DNA from: DASXMX01 sp036794395
GTDB taxonomy: Bacteria; Planctomycetota; Phycisphaerae; Tepidisphaerales; Tepidisphaeraceae
Direction of reading: 5' to 3'
Length of the DNA stretch: 19,356 nt
NCBI GenBank assembly: GCA_036794395.1
Contig: DAIRGS010000127.1
Span: forward strand, 1 to 19,356
The notes beneath the pieces are model-generated. The model was not told where the DNA came from. It saw only the letters and a list, made by a program, of their open reading frames with translations, and did not search any database. The position numbers were made by a program, and so were the translations under genes. The number at the start of each line of letters is the position of its first letter. Position 1 is the stretch's first letter. This document shows, one piece after another, positions 1 through 7,886 of this stretch.

Positions 1-2
1 CC

Positions 3-31
3 CTGAGGCTCTCTTCGAGCCTGAGCCTCAG
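3..31. repeat. GC-rich hairpin at left edge
   Basis: CTGAGGCTC (3-11) pairs perfectly with GAGCCTCAG (23-31). A competing inner stem, AGGCTC (6-11) with GAGCCT (17-22), has a five-base loop. No T tract follows on either strand, so a terminator for an unseen gene to the left is possible but unproven. The rest of 32-171 contains no gene I can support. Confidence 0.35.
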
Positions 32-171
32 AGCCGAAGGCAGACCCGAAGGGGACGGCCGTGCGACTTGAAAGCAATGGCGCGGAATCGCCCTCGGTCA
101 TATAGTCGGTTGGTTAGGCGTTTCGTACATGCCCGATCCGGCGTTGCGCCTGAAATTCTCAAAAACGGAAG

Positions 172-2205
172 ATGATTTCCGCAACCGGCGATAACAGCTT
201 CGACCAAGCCCGCCGCCACCACGAAGCCGGGCGACTTCGCGAGGCTGAATTAGGTTATCGCCAGATCCTTGCCCGGGAGCCCGATCATCCGCGCGCGATC
301 CACATGCTGGGATTGCTGGCCGCTCAATCGGGCCATCCGGCGCCGGCGGCAGAGTTATTGCGGCGTGCCGCGGCGCTCGATCCAGATTCGGCCGAGTGCC
401 ACAATCATCTGGGCCTGGTTCTGCTAACCCTCGGAGAATTCGACGAAGCGATCGCTGAACTTCGCAAGGTGATTGCGCTGGCCCCTGATTTCCCGGATGC
501 GCACAACAGCCTTGGAGCCGCTCTGAAGCGTCAGGGTCATGTTGATGACGCGATTGCCAGTTACCGCGCGGCTCTGAATCTCCGCCCCGGATTTCCCGAG
601 GCGGCCAACAATCTTGGCGCTGCCCTACAAGAGAAGCTTTTTCTAAAAGAAGCGGTCGAAGCGTATCAAACGGCGTTGGCCTCCCGGCCACAATATGCCG
701 AGGCATTGAGCAACCTGGGAAATGCGTTTCGCGCCCTCAGGCGTTTGAAGGAATCAGAAGCCGCATTGCAGCAGGCCGCCTCCGTTCGGCCCGATTCACC
801 GGAAATTCACTACAACCTTGGCATCACGCTTCACGAAGATCGCCGGCCCCAAGAGGCGTTGGTAGCGTATAAAAAGGCGCTGGCACTTCGTCCCGATTAC
901 CCCGAAGCCCTGAATAATCTGGGGAACGTGCTCCATGAGCTAATGGATTTTGAGGCGGCCATTATGGTTTACCAGCGGGCGGTCACTCTACAGCCGAACC
1001 TGGCCGATGCGTTCAATAACCTGGGCCGGGCCCTCAAAGAGGTCGGCCGTCTTGATGAGGCGATCAGCGCGTATCGAACGGCGGTTTCCCTTCGATTGAA
1101 TTTCGCGGACGCCCACAGCAATCTGGGTAATGCGCTGGTGCAGGCCGGCGAAGTTGACGCGGCGCTTGCCGAATACGGGCGCGCTCTTCAAAGCGATGAG
1201 TCGGCGGCCGCCTCGGACAAAGATATTGAGCTTCAGCCTCACCTCTATGACGCCCAATGGAATTGTGCGCTGGCCATGCTCCTGCAGGGAGATTTTGAGC
1301 GGGGCTGGTCGCTGTACGAAGTGCGAAACCGCGCCAAGGCCGGCGCGGTCGACCCGGCATTTCTCGAATCATTTTGGGACGGCAGCGAATTGGCCGGGCA
1401 ACGGATCCTCCTGCTCGGGGAACAGGGTCTGGGCGATACGATCCACTTCATTCGCTATGCCCCCATGGTCGCCGGGCGTGGTGGCCGGATGGTGCTGGTG
1501 TGCCAATCCAAGCTCGCCAGCCTGCTGCGCGGTCAGCTCGGTCTTGAAGAGATTGTGAGCATCGGCGAACCATTGCCCCAGTTCGATGTGTGTTGCCCGC
1601 TGATGAGTCTTCCCCACATCTTCAAAACGCGGCAAGATACCATCCCCCACGACGTGCCGTACCTGAGTGCTGAACCGATCCGCGTGCAGCAGTGGAAGCA
1701 ACGTCTCAAAGCGATTCCCGCGGCCATGCGGGTTGGCCTGGTTTGGGCGGGCAATCCAACGTTTGGCAACGATCGTCACCGATCGATCGCTCTGGAAGCA
1801 TTCGCGCTTCTGGCCAAGGTGGACGGCGTCAGATTCTTCAGTCTTCAAAAAGGTGAGGCATCTCGACAGGCGCAATTGGCATCTCATGGAATCGATTTAA
1901 TTGATTGGAGCGAGGAGTTGCTTGATTTTTCAGACACCGCGGCGCTGATCTCAAATCTCGATCTGGTCATTGCCGTGGATACCGCGGTGGCCCATCTGGC
2001 AGGAGCGCTGGCAAAGAATACCTGGACCCTTATTCCATTTGCTCCCGATTGGCGTTGGCGCTTAAACCGCACCCATTCTGACTGGTACCCGACAATGCGG
2101 TTGTTTCGCCAGCCCAAGCGCGGCGATTGGGCAACTCCGCTCAACGAATTGGCCAGGTGTTTACCGGAAGCCGCTCGTCTGCACGCTCGACGAACGATTC
2201 ACTAA
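172..2205 (+). CDS. TPR-repeat protein with C-terminal GT9-like glycosyltransferase domain
   Basis: A 677-residue protein in two parts. Residues about 1-345 are roughly ten tandem 34-residue tetratricopeptide repeats with the usual A..NLG.....G...EAI..Y..AL...P pattern, plus one further degenerate repeat near 360-390. From residue 411 a Rossmann-type domain begins (LLLGEQGLGDTIHFIRYAP), continues through VGLVWAGNP and the VDTAVAHLAGAL motif near residue 602, and ends with DWRWRLNR..SDWYP. These match the heptosyltransferase/GT9-like module commonly fused to TPRs in planctomycetes and proteobacteria. The TPR part probably recruits a protein or polymer acceptor and the C-terminus transfers a sugar; donor and acceptor are unknown. 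No signal peptide is seen, so it is probably cytoplasmic. ATG 172 is preceded by a weak GGA. Its last 45 bases overlap the convergent gene. Confidence 0.9.
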   Translation: MISATGDNSFDQARRHHEAGRLREAELGYRQILAREPDHPRAIHMLGLLAAQSGHPAPAAELLRRAAALDPDSAECHNHLGLVLLTLGEFDEAIAELRKVIALAPDFPDAHNSLGAALKRQGHVDDAIASYRAALNLRPGFPEAANNLGAALQEKLFLKEAVEAYQTALASRPQYAEALSNLGNAFRALRRLKESEAALQQAASVRPDSPEIHYNLGITLHEDRRPQEALVAYKKALALRPDYPEALNNLGNVLHELMDFEAAIMVYQRAVTLQPNLADAFNNLGRALKEVGRLDEAISAYRTAVSLRLNFADAHSNLGNALVQAGEVDAALAEYGRALQSDESAAASDKDIELQPHLYDAQWNCALAMLLQGDFERGWSLYEVRNRAKAGAVDPAFLESFWDGSELAGQRILLLGEQGLGDTIHFIRYAPMVAGRGGRMVLVCQSKLASLLRGQLGLEEIVSIGEPLPQFDVCCPLMSLPHIFKTRQDTIPHDVPYLSAEPIRVQQWKQRLKAIPAAMRVGLVWAGNPTFGNDRHRSIALEAFALLAKVDGVRFFSLQKGEASRQAQLASHGIDLIDWSEELLDFSDTAALISNLDLVIAVDTAVAHLAGALAKNTWTLIPFAPDWRWRLNRTHSDWYPTMRLFRQPKRGDWATPLNELARCLPEAARLHARRTIH

Positions 2206-5001
2206 GCTCGGGCGCCACCTGTTACGACCTCCGCGGCCTCCACTGCCATCACCGCGCCCGCTACCACTCCCACCTCCGCCACCATCGCCCCGTGCACCAC
2301 CGCCTCCACCGCCACCCCCTGCACCACGGTTACCGCCCGAATTTCCACCTCCGGCTCCTGCGCCGGCTCCTCGGTTGCCGCCGCCATCGCCGCGAGCGCC
2401 ATCCGATCGGCTGGGTGTCTGTCGAGCGCCCTCGCCGCTGTCACCCCTAATGCGCTGTTCGCCACGTTGGCGAGCCGCGTGGTCCGCCTCAAGTCCCTGG
2501 TTTGCATCCCCGCGGTTACGGGCGGCAGGGGGGTTGTCGTTGGGCCCGCGACGCGCTTCCTCCGGAACATCGACGCGCCGATTGGCTGGGGGCGCTTCCT
2601 TCCGGGCATTTGCCGCGGCATTGCCGCGATCAGCGCCGTTTGCTGCACGATCTGCTTCATTGCCCGCGCGATTCGCCGCATTGGCAGCGCCGCCACGCTC
2701 GCCGGCATTGCCCGCGCGTGCTCCTGCGTTGCCCGCGCGTTCCGCAGCGTTGGCGTTTGCACCGCGTCCGGCGTTACCCGCTTCACCGCGATTGGCATTA
2801 GCGGAATTTCGCGCCGCGGCATTGTCGTCGCGTGCAGCCGCGTTGCCACCGCGGTCGCCAGCGTTTCCCGCACGGGCGCCGCGTTCAACCTGAGTGGCCT
2901 CGGGCACCGCGTTCAACTTCTGCCAGCCCTGTTTACCGCGCTGCTCCCAGCCGTCATTTGTTCGGCGATAAACCTGGCCATCGTGCCCGGCATACACGTT
3001 GTTCTGATAGGTGTTCGCACCGGCAGTGGGGGGCGTGTAGCCTCCGCGACGGTTTGCGGCGGCGTCGTTTCCCCCGCCATCGTTTCGACCAGCTTCATTA
3101 CGGTTGATGGTCACATCGCGGTTGCCGCGATTGATGTTGACATTGCGATTGATCGTCACATTCCGCGTGATGTTTTCGTTGCGATTGTAGATATTGAGAT
3201 TCACATGCGTATCGCGAAGCTCGGTCCCATTGTTGACCCGCGACAACCCGCGATATCCGACATAACCACGCGGCCCAAACCAGCCGTGATCGTAACGATC
3301 CGAATCGCGGACCATCCATCGCCGATCCCAACCATATGGAGCGCCAAAGCCCCACGTGGCAACGTACGGGTCGTATCGAACCCCGCATCCCCATGTCCAG
3401 GGTCGGGCGTAATACGAGGTCCCGTACCAACCCCCATAATAATACCCCGTGCCATACACCACGGTCGGCCCATACACATACGACCCCGTGTACCCTGCCA
3501 CATACCCGCAATACACCACGTCCGGCGTGTAGTCGTAAACGTAGCAATAGCGCACGTGATACACCGGGCAACTGGGCGGAAGCGCATAGATCGGACTCGG
3601 CACCGACACGCAAACTGCCCACGGGCCAGCCGCAACCGACGACTCGTACCAAACCGCCTGGTGGCAGCAGTAATAGCGGTTGTCGACAAGTAAAACTGAT
3701 TCGGGCGTGTTAATCGCGTAACGAACCGGGCTGTCCTGCACGGACGCGAATTGCGGCTCGCCATCGTATGCGACGTTAATCGTTTCGCCGCCAGTCCGCT
3801 TTACCGTTGCCGTTTGCGGAATGGCCGCGTCATATCGCGCATCACGCGCCGCTTCCGTGCCGGCGACTGATGCCAGCACGTGCCCCTTGGGCGAATTCCC
3901 GGGAATGTTCGCAAACGCTGGCGGCAACTTATCTGCCGCGACGTATTCCCACGGCCCCTGCAAAGAACGCGACCGATACCATCTCCCCGAAAGCAGCACG
4001 TAATTGGTCTGGCTGCCCACTTCCATGAACACATCAGATTGCGTGTTGCTGATGTACAGCAGATCGTTTCCCTGAACAGGCGTGTAGGTCGGGGGGCCGT
4101 CGGTGGAGATTAATTCCGTGGGCTCGGTCGCCACAATCACCTGCCGTGGAATCGGCTGCGCGGGTGCGGGAGTGCCAGCCGCCGGAGCGGCGTTCGGATT
4201 AGCCTGATCAGGCGGCGGAGCAAGCTTCGTTGCCGTATCCGCTACCGCCACCGGAATATTCGCAGCCGGCGTCCATTGCCCCTTAATATCGGTTGCAGAG
4301 AACCAGGCTTCCCCCGCCTTGAGGAAATACCGCTTGGAATCCATGTCCAGCAACAGAATGAACGGCGTGTTGACCACCCGCATGACCCGTGTCTGCTCAA
4401 CCGGTTGAAGCTTTGGCTCGCCATCAATGACGACCAGTGTTGATGTGATATTGGTGACAATAATCTTGGGCGGCGCGGTCTGAAGCTCGCCGATCGCGAC
4501 CTTCTCTTTTTCCACCACTTCCAGGCTGGCCAGCAATTCATCCAGTGAGAACGTAACGTTCATCCGCGGGATTTCCTGCTCGAGAATCCGGGCGAACTGG
4601 CCCTGCTGGGCCTCATCGCTGTCGGGGAACCGAACGCGTTTAACTTGCGCATCAAGGATCGTAACCGTCCGCGAATCCCGATCCGTTGCGACACGCGCCC
4701 CCAGCCAAAGTGCGCCAAAAACAGGATCGGTCGCGCCTGCGGGAGTGAGCGACACTGCCGCTCGCGCGGTCAGCTTATCGCCCTCGAATGTCTCAGGTTG
4801 CGGCTGATACACCGCGATCTGCCCCGAGGACGTATCCACCCGCAATGGCCATTGTGTCGGCTGGCCAGACGCATACGCCTGCCGTGCGGCATACGTTTCA
4901 GACGCGGGTGGCGGAGAATAGGTTTGCGCATTGGTCGCGCATGAACTGGTCATGCCCAACATCGCAAGGGTGACGCCGGCGGTTCCAAGTGCTCTTACCA
5001 T
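2161..5001 (-). CDS. large Gly/Asn/Arg-rich lipoprotein with repeated WY..S..GPW modules
   Basis: A 946-residue protein. I chose ATG 5001 over the in-frame ATG at 5049 because GGAG sits seven bases upstream and the product then starts with a lipoprotein signal (MVRALGTAGVTLAMLGMTSSC). Related proteins are often auto-named 'carbohydrate-binding family V/XII', without biochemical proof. Three related modules built around an aromatic W..S....GPW core lie near residues 225, 335 and 445. A Tyr/Gly/Val-rich stretch follows (about 480-570), then an alternating Asn-rich segment with NVTINRN-type repeats (about 590-635) that could form beta-solenoid turns, then a VYAGHDGQVYRRTNDGWEQR motif near 680. 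The last 240 residues are low-complexity Ala/Asn/Arg/Gly. It is probably envelope-anchored with a disordered tail. The tail overlaps the convergent TPR gene by 45 bp, which is unusual; an indel in the G-rich DNA could have moved the stop. Confidence 0.82.
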   Translation of the reverse strand: MVRALGTAGVTLAMLGMTSSCATNAQTYSPPPASETYAARQAYASGQPTQWPLRVDTSSGQIAVYQPQPETFEGDKLTARAAVSLTPAGATDPVFGALWLGARVATDRDSRTVTILDAQVKRVRFPDSDEAQQGQFARILEQEIPRMNVTFSLDELLASLEVVEKEKVAIGELQTAPPKIIVTNITSTLVVIDGEPKLQPVEQTRVMRVVNTPFILLLDMDSKRYFLKAGEAWFSATDIKGQWTPAANIPVAVADTATKLAPPPDQANPNAAPAAGTPAPAQPIPRQVIVATEPTELISTDGPPTYTPVQGNDLLYISNTQSDVFMEVGSQTNYVLLSGRWYRSRSLQGPWEYVAADKLPPAFANIPGNSPKGHVLASVAGTEAARDARYDAAIPQTATVKRTGGETINVAYDGEPQFASVQDSPVRYAINTPESVLLVDNRYYCCHQAVWYESSVAAGPWAVCVSVPSPIYALPPSCPVYHVRYCYVYDYTPDVVYCGYVAGYTGSYVYGPTVVYGTGYYYGGWYGTSYYARPWTWGCGVRYDPYVATWGFGAPYGWDRRWMVRDSDRYDHGWFGPRGYVGYRGLSRVNNGTELRDTHVNLNIYNRNENITRNVTINRNVNINRGNRDVTINRNEAGRNDGGGNDAAANRRGGYTPPTAGANTYQNNVYAGHDGQVYRRTNDGWEQRGKQGWQKLNAVPEATQVERGARAGNAGDRGGNAAARDDNAAARNSANANRGEAGNAGRGANANAAERAGNAGARAGNAGERGGAANAANRAGNEADRAANGADRGNAAANARKEAPPANRRVDVPEEARRGPNDNPPAARNRGDANQGLEADHAARQRGEQRIRGDSGEGARQTPSRSDGARGDGGGNRGAGAGAGGGNSGGNRGAGGGGGGGGARGDGGGGGSGSGRGDGSGGRGGRNRWRPSLVNRSSSVQTSGFR

Positions 5002-5021
5002 GTCAGCTCTCCATGACGACC

Positions 5022-5041
5022 CGCCCGGCGCTGGCCGGGCG
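5022..5041. repeat. GC hairpin, REP-like copy 1
   Basis: CGCCCGGC (5022-5029) pairs with GCCGGGCG (5034-5041) across a four-base loop, immediately 5' of the large lipoprotein gene on its template strand. Together with the flanking GACTC..GCATTT it resembles the larger hairpin about 100 bp away at 5119-5149, which suggests two copies of one repeat family. It lies in the leader and could affect translation or mRNA stability. Confidence 0.55.
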
Positions 5042-5118
5042 ACTCGCATTTTGAAATCATTTGCAGGACCTACGATATCGGCAAGTCAAACTTTTAGGCA
5101 GGACCAATCCGAAATTGC

Positions 5119-5149
5119 AGTCGCCGCCCCGGTGGCCGGGGCGGCGACT
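5119..5149. repeat. Strong 14-bp-stem hairpin, REP-like copy 2
   Basis: A perfect 14-bp stem, 5119-5132 with 5136-5149, closed by TGG, lies just past the stop of the small secreted protein gene (- strand). No T tract follows it, so it looks more like a REP-type or mRNA-stabilising hairpin than a classical terminator. The downstream GACTC..GCATTT is shared with the hairpin at 5022-5041. Confidence 0.65.
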
Positions 5150-5157
5150 CCGCGCAT

Positions 5158-5577
5158 TTAACGCACTCGAACGCGATCAATGTGTGTTTCCCAATGGCCG
5201 GGCGTCACCACTTCCTGGTGGTTCACATCCTGATAGTGTCCCGATTCAACCAGGACCTGTTCCGTGTGAATGCGCCGCATGCCATGCCAATAGTGCACGA
5301 CGTCGCGGTACTCATATCGATCGGCAACCCACACGCGTTCGCAGACCGTGCGGTAAACCGGATCAATCCATACCCTCACTTCGCGATCCTGATAAACCAG
5401 CTCAGAAGCCCGATGAATCTCGATCGACGGCCCATGCCAACCGAAGCGAAAATCGATACGGCCATCATCGTGAGGATTCGCCAGGGCGGCGGTCGGGGCA
5501 AGCCCCAGCACGGCAGCGCCAATCACACCCTTCAAACCAGCTTTAGAACCCATCAACTTGGAAATCAGGCTTGTCAT
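5158..5577 (-). CDS. small secreted protein, unknown function
   Basis: A 139-residue exported protein that I cannot assign to a function. The N-terminus carries basic residues and a hydrophobic stretch (LKGVIGAAVLGLAPTAALA), with likely signal peptidase cleavage after ALA and before NPHDD. The mature part has many Val, Tyr, Trp and His residues, with the pattern VWIDPVYRTVCERVWVADRYEYRDV and later HYQDVNHQEVVTPGHWETH, reminiscent of small planctomycete envelope proteins. Of the two nearby ATGs, 5577 is preferred: AGGAG lies six bases before it but directly abuts the ATG at 5583. It lies upstream of and on the same strand as the large lipoprotein (about 156 bp apart, with two hairpins between), so they may be co-transcribed and act at the same surface. 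Confidence 0.75.
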   Translation of the reverse strand: MTSLISKLMGSKAGLKGVIGAAVLGLAPTAALANPHDDGRIDFRFGWHGPSIEIHRASELVYQDREVRVWIDPVYRTVCERVWVADRYEYRDVVHYWHGMRRIHTEQVLVESGHYQDVNHQEVVTPGHWETHIDRVRVR

Positions 5578-5735
5578 AACCATCTCCTGCGAAACTCGAC
5601 TGACCGGTTCCCTTTAGCGGGACAGTTCATTTCGGCCGCGTCACTCTATCTGACACGACCATCACGACCCGGTTAGCTTTTGCCGAGTTACAGGAGATGG
5701 GCCTGTTTATAGCCGCCGAAAGGGGCGAATTTCCG

Positions 5736-5753
5736 AAAAAACGCCTTTTGGCG
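5736..5753 (-). terminator. Rho-independent terminator after the DUF1080 gene
   Basis: Directly after the stop codon at 5754-5756, the - strand reads CGCC-AAAA-GGCG-TTTTTT. The stem is only four G:C pairs, but a six-T run follows it and it sits at the gene end, so intrinsic termination is plausible. Confidence 0.6.
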
Positions 5754-7085
5754 CTATTCAAGCGGCTTGATGCGTATGTTTCGGAACGCGACGGGGTCAC
5801 TATGCCCCGCAAACCCGAAAGCGCCTTTTTCGCGAGTGATACCGGGATGCTTGCTGTTGGCCATAAACTCCGTGACTTTGCTCACATCGGCGTCGGTGAT
5901 CACCGTTCCATTGAGTTCAACTTTGATGGTGTGGCCTTTGACGATGACATGTTCAAAGTTCCAAACGCCCGGCGCCCGCACATAACCGCGCTGAGCGGCA
6001 ACCGCGCCGTAAATCGACCCGCAATACTGCCGGGTGTCGAGGTGCTCGTAAACCGGCGCCGAGTCGTCCAGTACCTGAATCTCACACATGCCGTGGTAAG
6101 CGGTGTCGACATCGTTGCCTGGGTACCGGATGGCCAGCCCGTTGTTCCCAGCCGGGGGGAGCTTGAATTCAACCGTCGCTTCAAAATCCCCGTACTCTTC
6201 GGTCGTCCACACGTTCCCGCCCTTGCCGGCTTTGCAGACGATCATGCCGTCGCGGACTTCGTACTCGCTGGTCTTGCCGGTCCAGCCGGTGAAATCCTTG
6301 CCGTTAAAGATTGACTTGAACCCTTTGTCCAGCCGCTTGGCGAGGGTGGCATTGGCTTCGTCGGCGCCGATCTCGCGTAAGAACACGTTCTTGAACCGGA
6401 TTTCCGACCCATGTGTCTGAAGTTCGATCGGGCCGCGGGGAAGAACCGATTTTTTGCGATCGAAGTAGTTATCCAGGATCTGGCCGTCCACCGTCAGCTT
6501 GTCGTTGAACCACACCCACACGCGCGATCCGATCATCTTCACGTGAAAGTTGTTCCATTCCCCGATGGCCTTGTCCGCCTTCACCAGCGGCCATTTTCCC
6601 GGATTGTCCGGGTTGTTGTTCCACAACGCCCCCGATCCCTTTTCCACGCCGTTCTTAACTTCCTTCGTGTTTTCCGGGTCCCAGATCTGGATCTGCGGAT
6701 AACCACGGAGATAGATTCCTGAGTCGCCATTATGGCTGACCATGAGCCAATCCACATAAAGCTCAAAATCGCCGTAATCGCGATCGGTCGCCAGGAAGAC
6801 GCCTTTGCCATCGGAAACAATTTCCCCCTTTGCCCCATCCACTTTCCAGTGCTTTTTGGCATCGGCCGCCCAATCCGATCGGCTCTTGGCCAACTCTTCT
6901 TTGGACAGCGCTGCCTCGGCATAGGGGCTGTAATCCTGCTTGCGGCCACGCCATGAATTGAGGTCGCGTCCATTGAACAGATTCACAAATCCATCCGGCG
7001 CTTCATTGAGCGGCTTGTCATCCGCCAGGGTGACTGCTGCCGCCGAAAGTAACACAACCATCGCCGCCCAGATTGTCCGCTGCAT
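5754..7085 (-). CDS. secreted protein with two tandem DUF1080 (3-keto-disaccharide hydrolase-like) domains
   Basis: A 443-residue exported protein. The start at 7085 is well supported: GAGGAG lies five bases upstream, and the product then begins with a signal peptide (MQRTIWAAMVVLLSAAAVTLA). The frame is open further upstream but only across repeat DNA. Two DUF1080 concanavalin-like domains follow: residues about 30-238 (FVNLFNGRDLNSWRG, the FELYVDW strand, DSGIYLRG, PIELQTHG..IRFKNVFLREI) and about 250-443 (FKSIFNGKDFTGWTG, FEATVEFKLP, NGLAIRYPG, AFGFAGHSDPVAFRNIRIKPL). This family is expanded in planctomycetes; some members hydrolyse 3-keto-glycosides or bind glycans, but the substrate here cannot be told. 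A short terminator follows. The location is probably periplasmic or outside the cell. Confidence 0.9.
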   Translation of the reverse strand: MQRTIWAAMVVLLSAAAVTLADDKPLNEAPDGFVNLFNGRDLNSWRGRKQDYSPYAEAALSKEELAKSRSDWAADAKKHWKVDGAKGEIVSDGKGVFLATDRDYGDFELYVDWLMVSHNGDSGIYLRGYPQIQIWDPENTKEVKNGVEKGSGALWNNNPDNPGKWPLVKADKAIGEWNNFHVKMIGSRVWVWFNDKLTVDGQILDNYFDRKKSVLPRGPIELQTHGSEIRFKNVFLREIGADEANATLAKRLDKGFKSIFNGKDFTGWTGKTSEYEVRDGMIVCKAGKGGNVWTTEEYGDFEATVEFKLPPAGNNGLAIRYPGNDVDTAYHGMCEIQVLDDSAPVYEHLDTRQYCGSIYGAVAAQRGYVRAPGVWNFEHVIVKGHTIKVELNGTVITDADVSKVTEFMANSKHPGITREKGAFGFAGHSDPVAFRNIRIKPLE

Positions 7086-7501
7086 AGCCGCTCCTCGAAG
7101 AAGGGTGTCCGCAAATTGCTCGCGAGATATCGTCGCAATCTCAGTGTGGATTACAACTTGCCCGCGTGAACGTTTTCCCAGGGTGTATGACAGATTCGGC
7201 GGCCCCGCTTTTTCCCTCTCCCGGTACGCCGGGGGAAGCGAGCGGAATTGGCGACTGCCCGCGAGCGGGTAGGGAGGGGGTTCTTTTTGGCTTTGAGTTT
7301 CTGTTCCAAACAGTGCCTCGCGGACCCCCTCCCCAGCCCTCCCCCGGCGTACCGGTGGAGGGAGAAAAGGGCCCCCGAAAGCGTCACGCACCCGTTTTCC
7401 CACCGTGAGGCGCAACCCGATCAATTTCTCTTCAAAGCGCATAAACCCCCGTGACGATCAGCCCTCGTTCGGCTACGCTTTTCCGACGGAGTTAAACAGA
7501 C
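7086..7501. other. Gene-free 416-bp region carrying REP-like repeats
   Basis: There is no convincing gene here. The open frame extending upstream from the DUF1080 gene runs through inverted-repeat DNA and lacks conserved features. The region contains the REP-like composite at 7216-7362 and leads into the ribosome-binding region of the small gene at 7502. I see no clear promoter, although both flanking genes must have their 5' signals here because they diverge. Confidence 0.6.
7216..7362. repeat. REP/BIME-like inverted repeat pair
   Basis: CCGGTACGCCGGGGGA (7221-7236) is exactly the reverse complement of 7340-7355. A second 10-bp match, GGGAGGGGGT (7272-7281), is inverted at 7324-7333. Each arm is itself a hairpin: at 7337-7362 CCCTCC and CCGG pair with CCGG and GGAGGG around the loop CGTA. 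Two oppositely oriented copies of one palindromic unit about 120 bp apart is the arrangement of a BIME or a RAYT-mobilised MITE. Confidence 0.65.
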
Positions 7502-7687
7502 ATGTCAGAAACCAAAGATCTCGCCGGCGAAACCGAATTCATCGAACTTAAACCCATCGTTGTCAGGGAACATCTGCTGAGGCTTTTCAACAATCAGGTC
7601 CAGCGTGATTACGTCGTCGCCGACTTTGTCACCGTGGATGGAAACGTTGTGATTAAGCTTAAGCGGAAGGCGGCGGCGGTGAGGTAG
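7502..7687 (+). CDS. small protein of 61 residues, unknown function
   Basis: A short hypothetical protein. It begins MSETKDLAGETEFIELKPIVV and has an acidic N-terminus, a mixed central part (REHLLRLFNNQVQRDYVVADFVTVDG) and a very basic C-terminus (KLKRKAAAVR). There is no signal peptide or membrane segment. GGAG lies ten bases before the ATG. I do not recognise a family. The charge asymmetry and the clean start make it more likely real than chance, but at this length the support is modest. It stands alone between repeat DNA and the zinc-ribbon membrane protein gene. Confidence 0.5.
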   Translation: MSETKDLAGETEFIELKPIVVREHLLRLFNNQVQRDYVVADFVTVDGNVVIKLKRKAAAVR

Positions 7688-7769
7688 AGGCTCGCTACAA
7701 CTGCGCCTGTTTGAAATACTTTGAACGATGGTGCGACCGGATCGGCGTTAGGATACAATTCGGTACCCG

Positions 7770-7865
7770 ATGGCGACGATGGTAGACTTTGTTGAACTGA
7801 TGGAACGCGAGGAAGAGCTACTTGGCGGTCGGTTGAGCGATTACAAGGCCGCGAAAAAGAAATGA
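7770..7865 (+). CDS. possible 31-residue ORF
   Basis: ATG 7770 to TGA 7863-7865 encodes a very charged 31-residue peptide beginning MATMVDFVELMEREEELLGG and ending YKAAKKK. The pattern of acidic then lysine-rich residues looks like a short amphipathic helix. Upstream, TAGGAT (7749-7754) could be a -10 element, but no good -35 or ribosome-binding site is present. It ends 21 bases before the GTG of the next gene. It may be a real micro-protein, a leader peptide or chance. Confidence 0.25.
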   Translation: MATMVDFVELMEREEELLGGRLSDYKAAKKK

Positions 7866-7886
7866 CACTCAGGTAAGATCGGGGCC

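Noticed and set aside
2..175. Open + strand frame ending in an ATGA overlap with the TPR gene, possibly the end of an upstream gene
   Set aside because: Arg-rich product with no recognisable pattern and no strong third-position GC bias; too short at the window edge to support.
98..706. - strand frame of 202 residues
   Set aside because: Antisense to the TPR repeats; its apparent length follows from the periodic, GC-rich codons of the real gene.
2467..3693. Long + strand frame of 408 residues opposite the large lipoprotein
   Set aside because: It lies over low-complexity, biased DNA of a protein with a clear signal peptide and family features; the product has no recognisable motif.
5697..6314. 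+ strand frame of 205 residues
   Set aside because: Antisense to the second DUF1080 domain, whose reading is strongly supported by family motifs.
7086..7442. N-terminal extension of the DUF1080 protein up to 7442
   Set aside because: The extension translates repeat DNA, while the ATG at 7085 has an excellent ribosome-binding site and begins a signal peptide.
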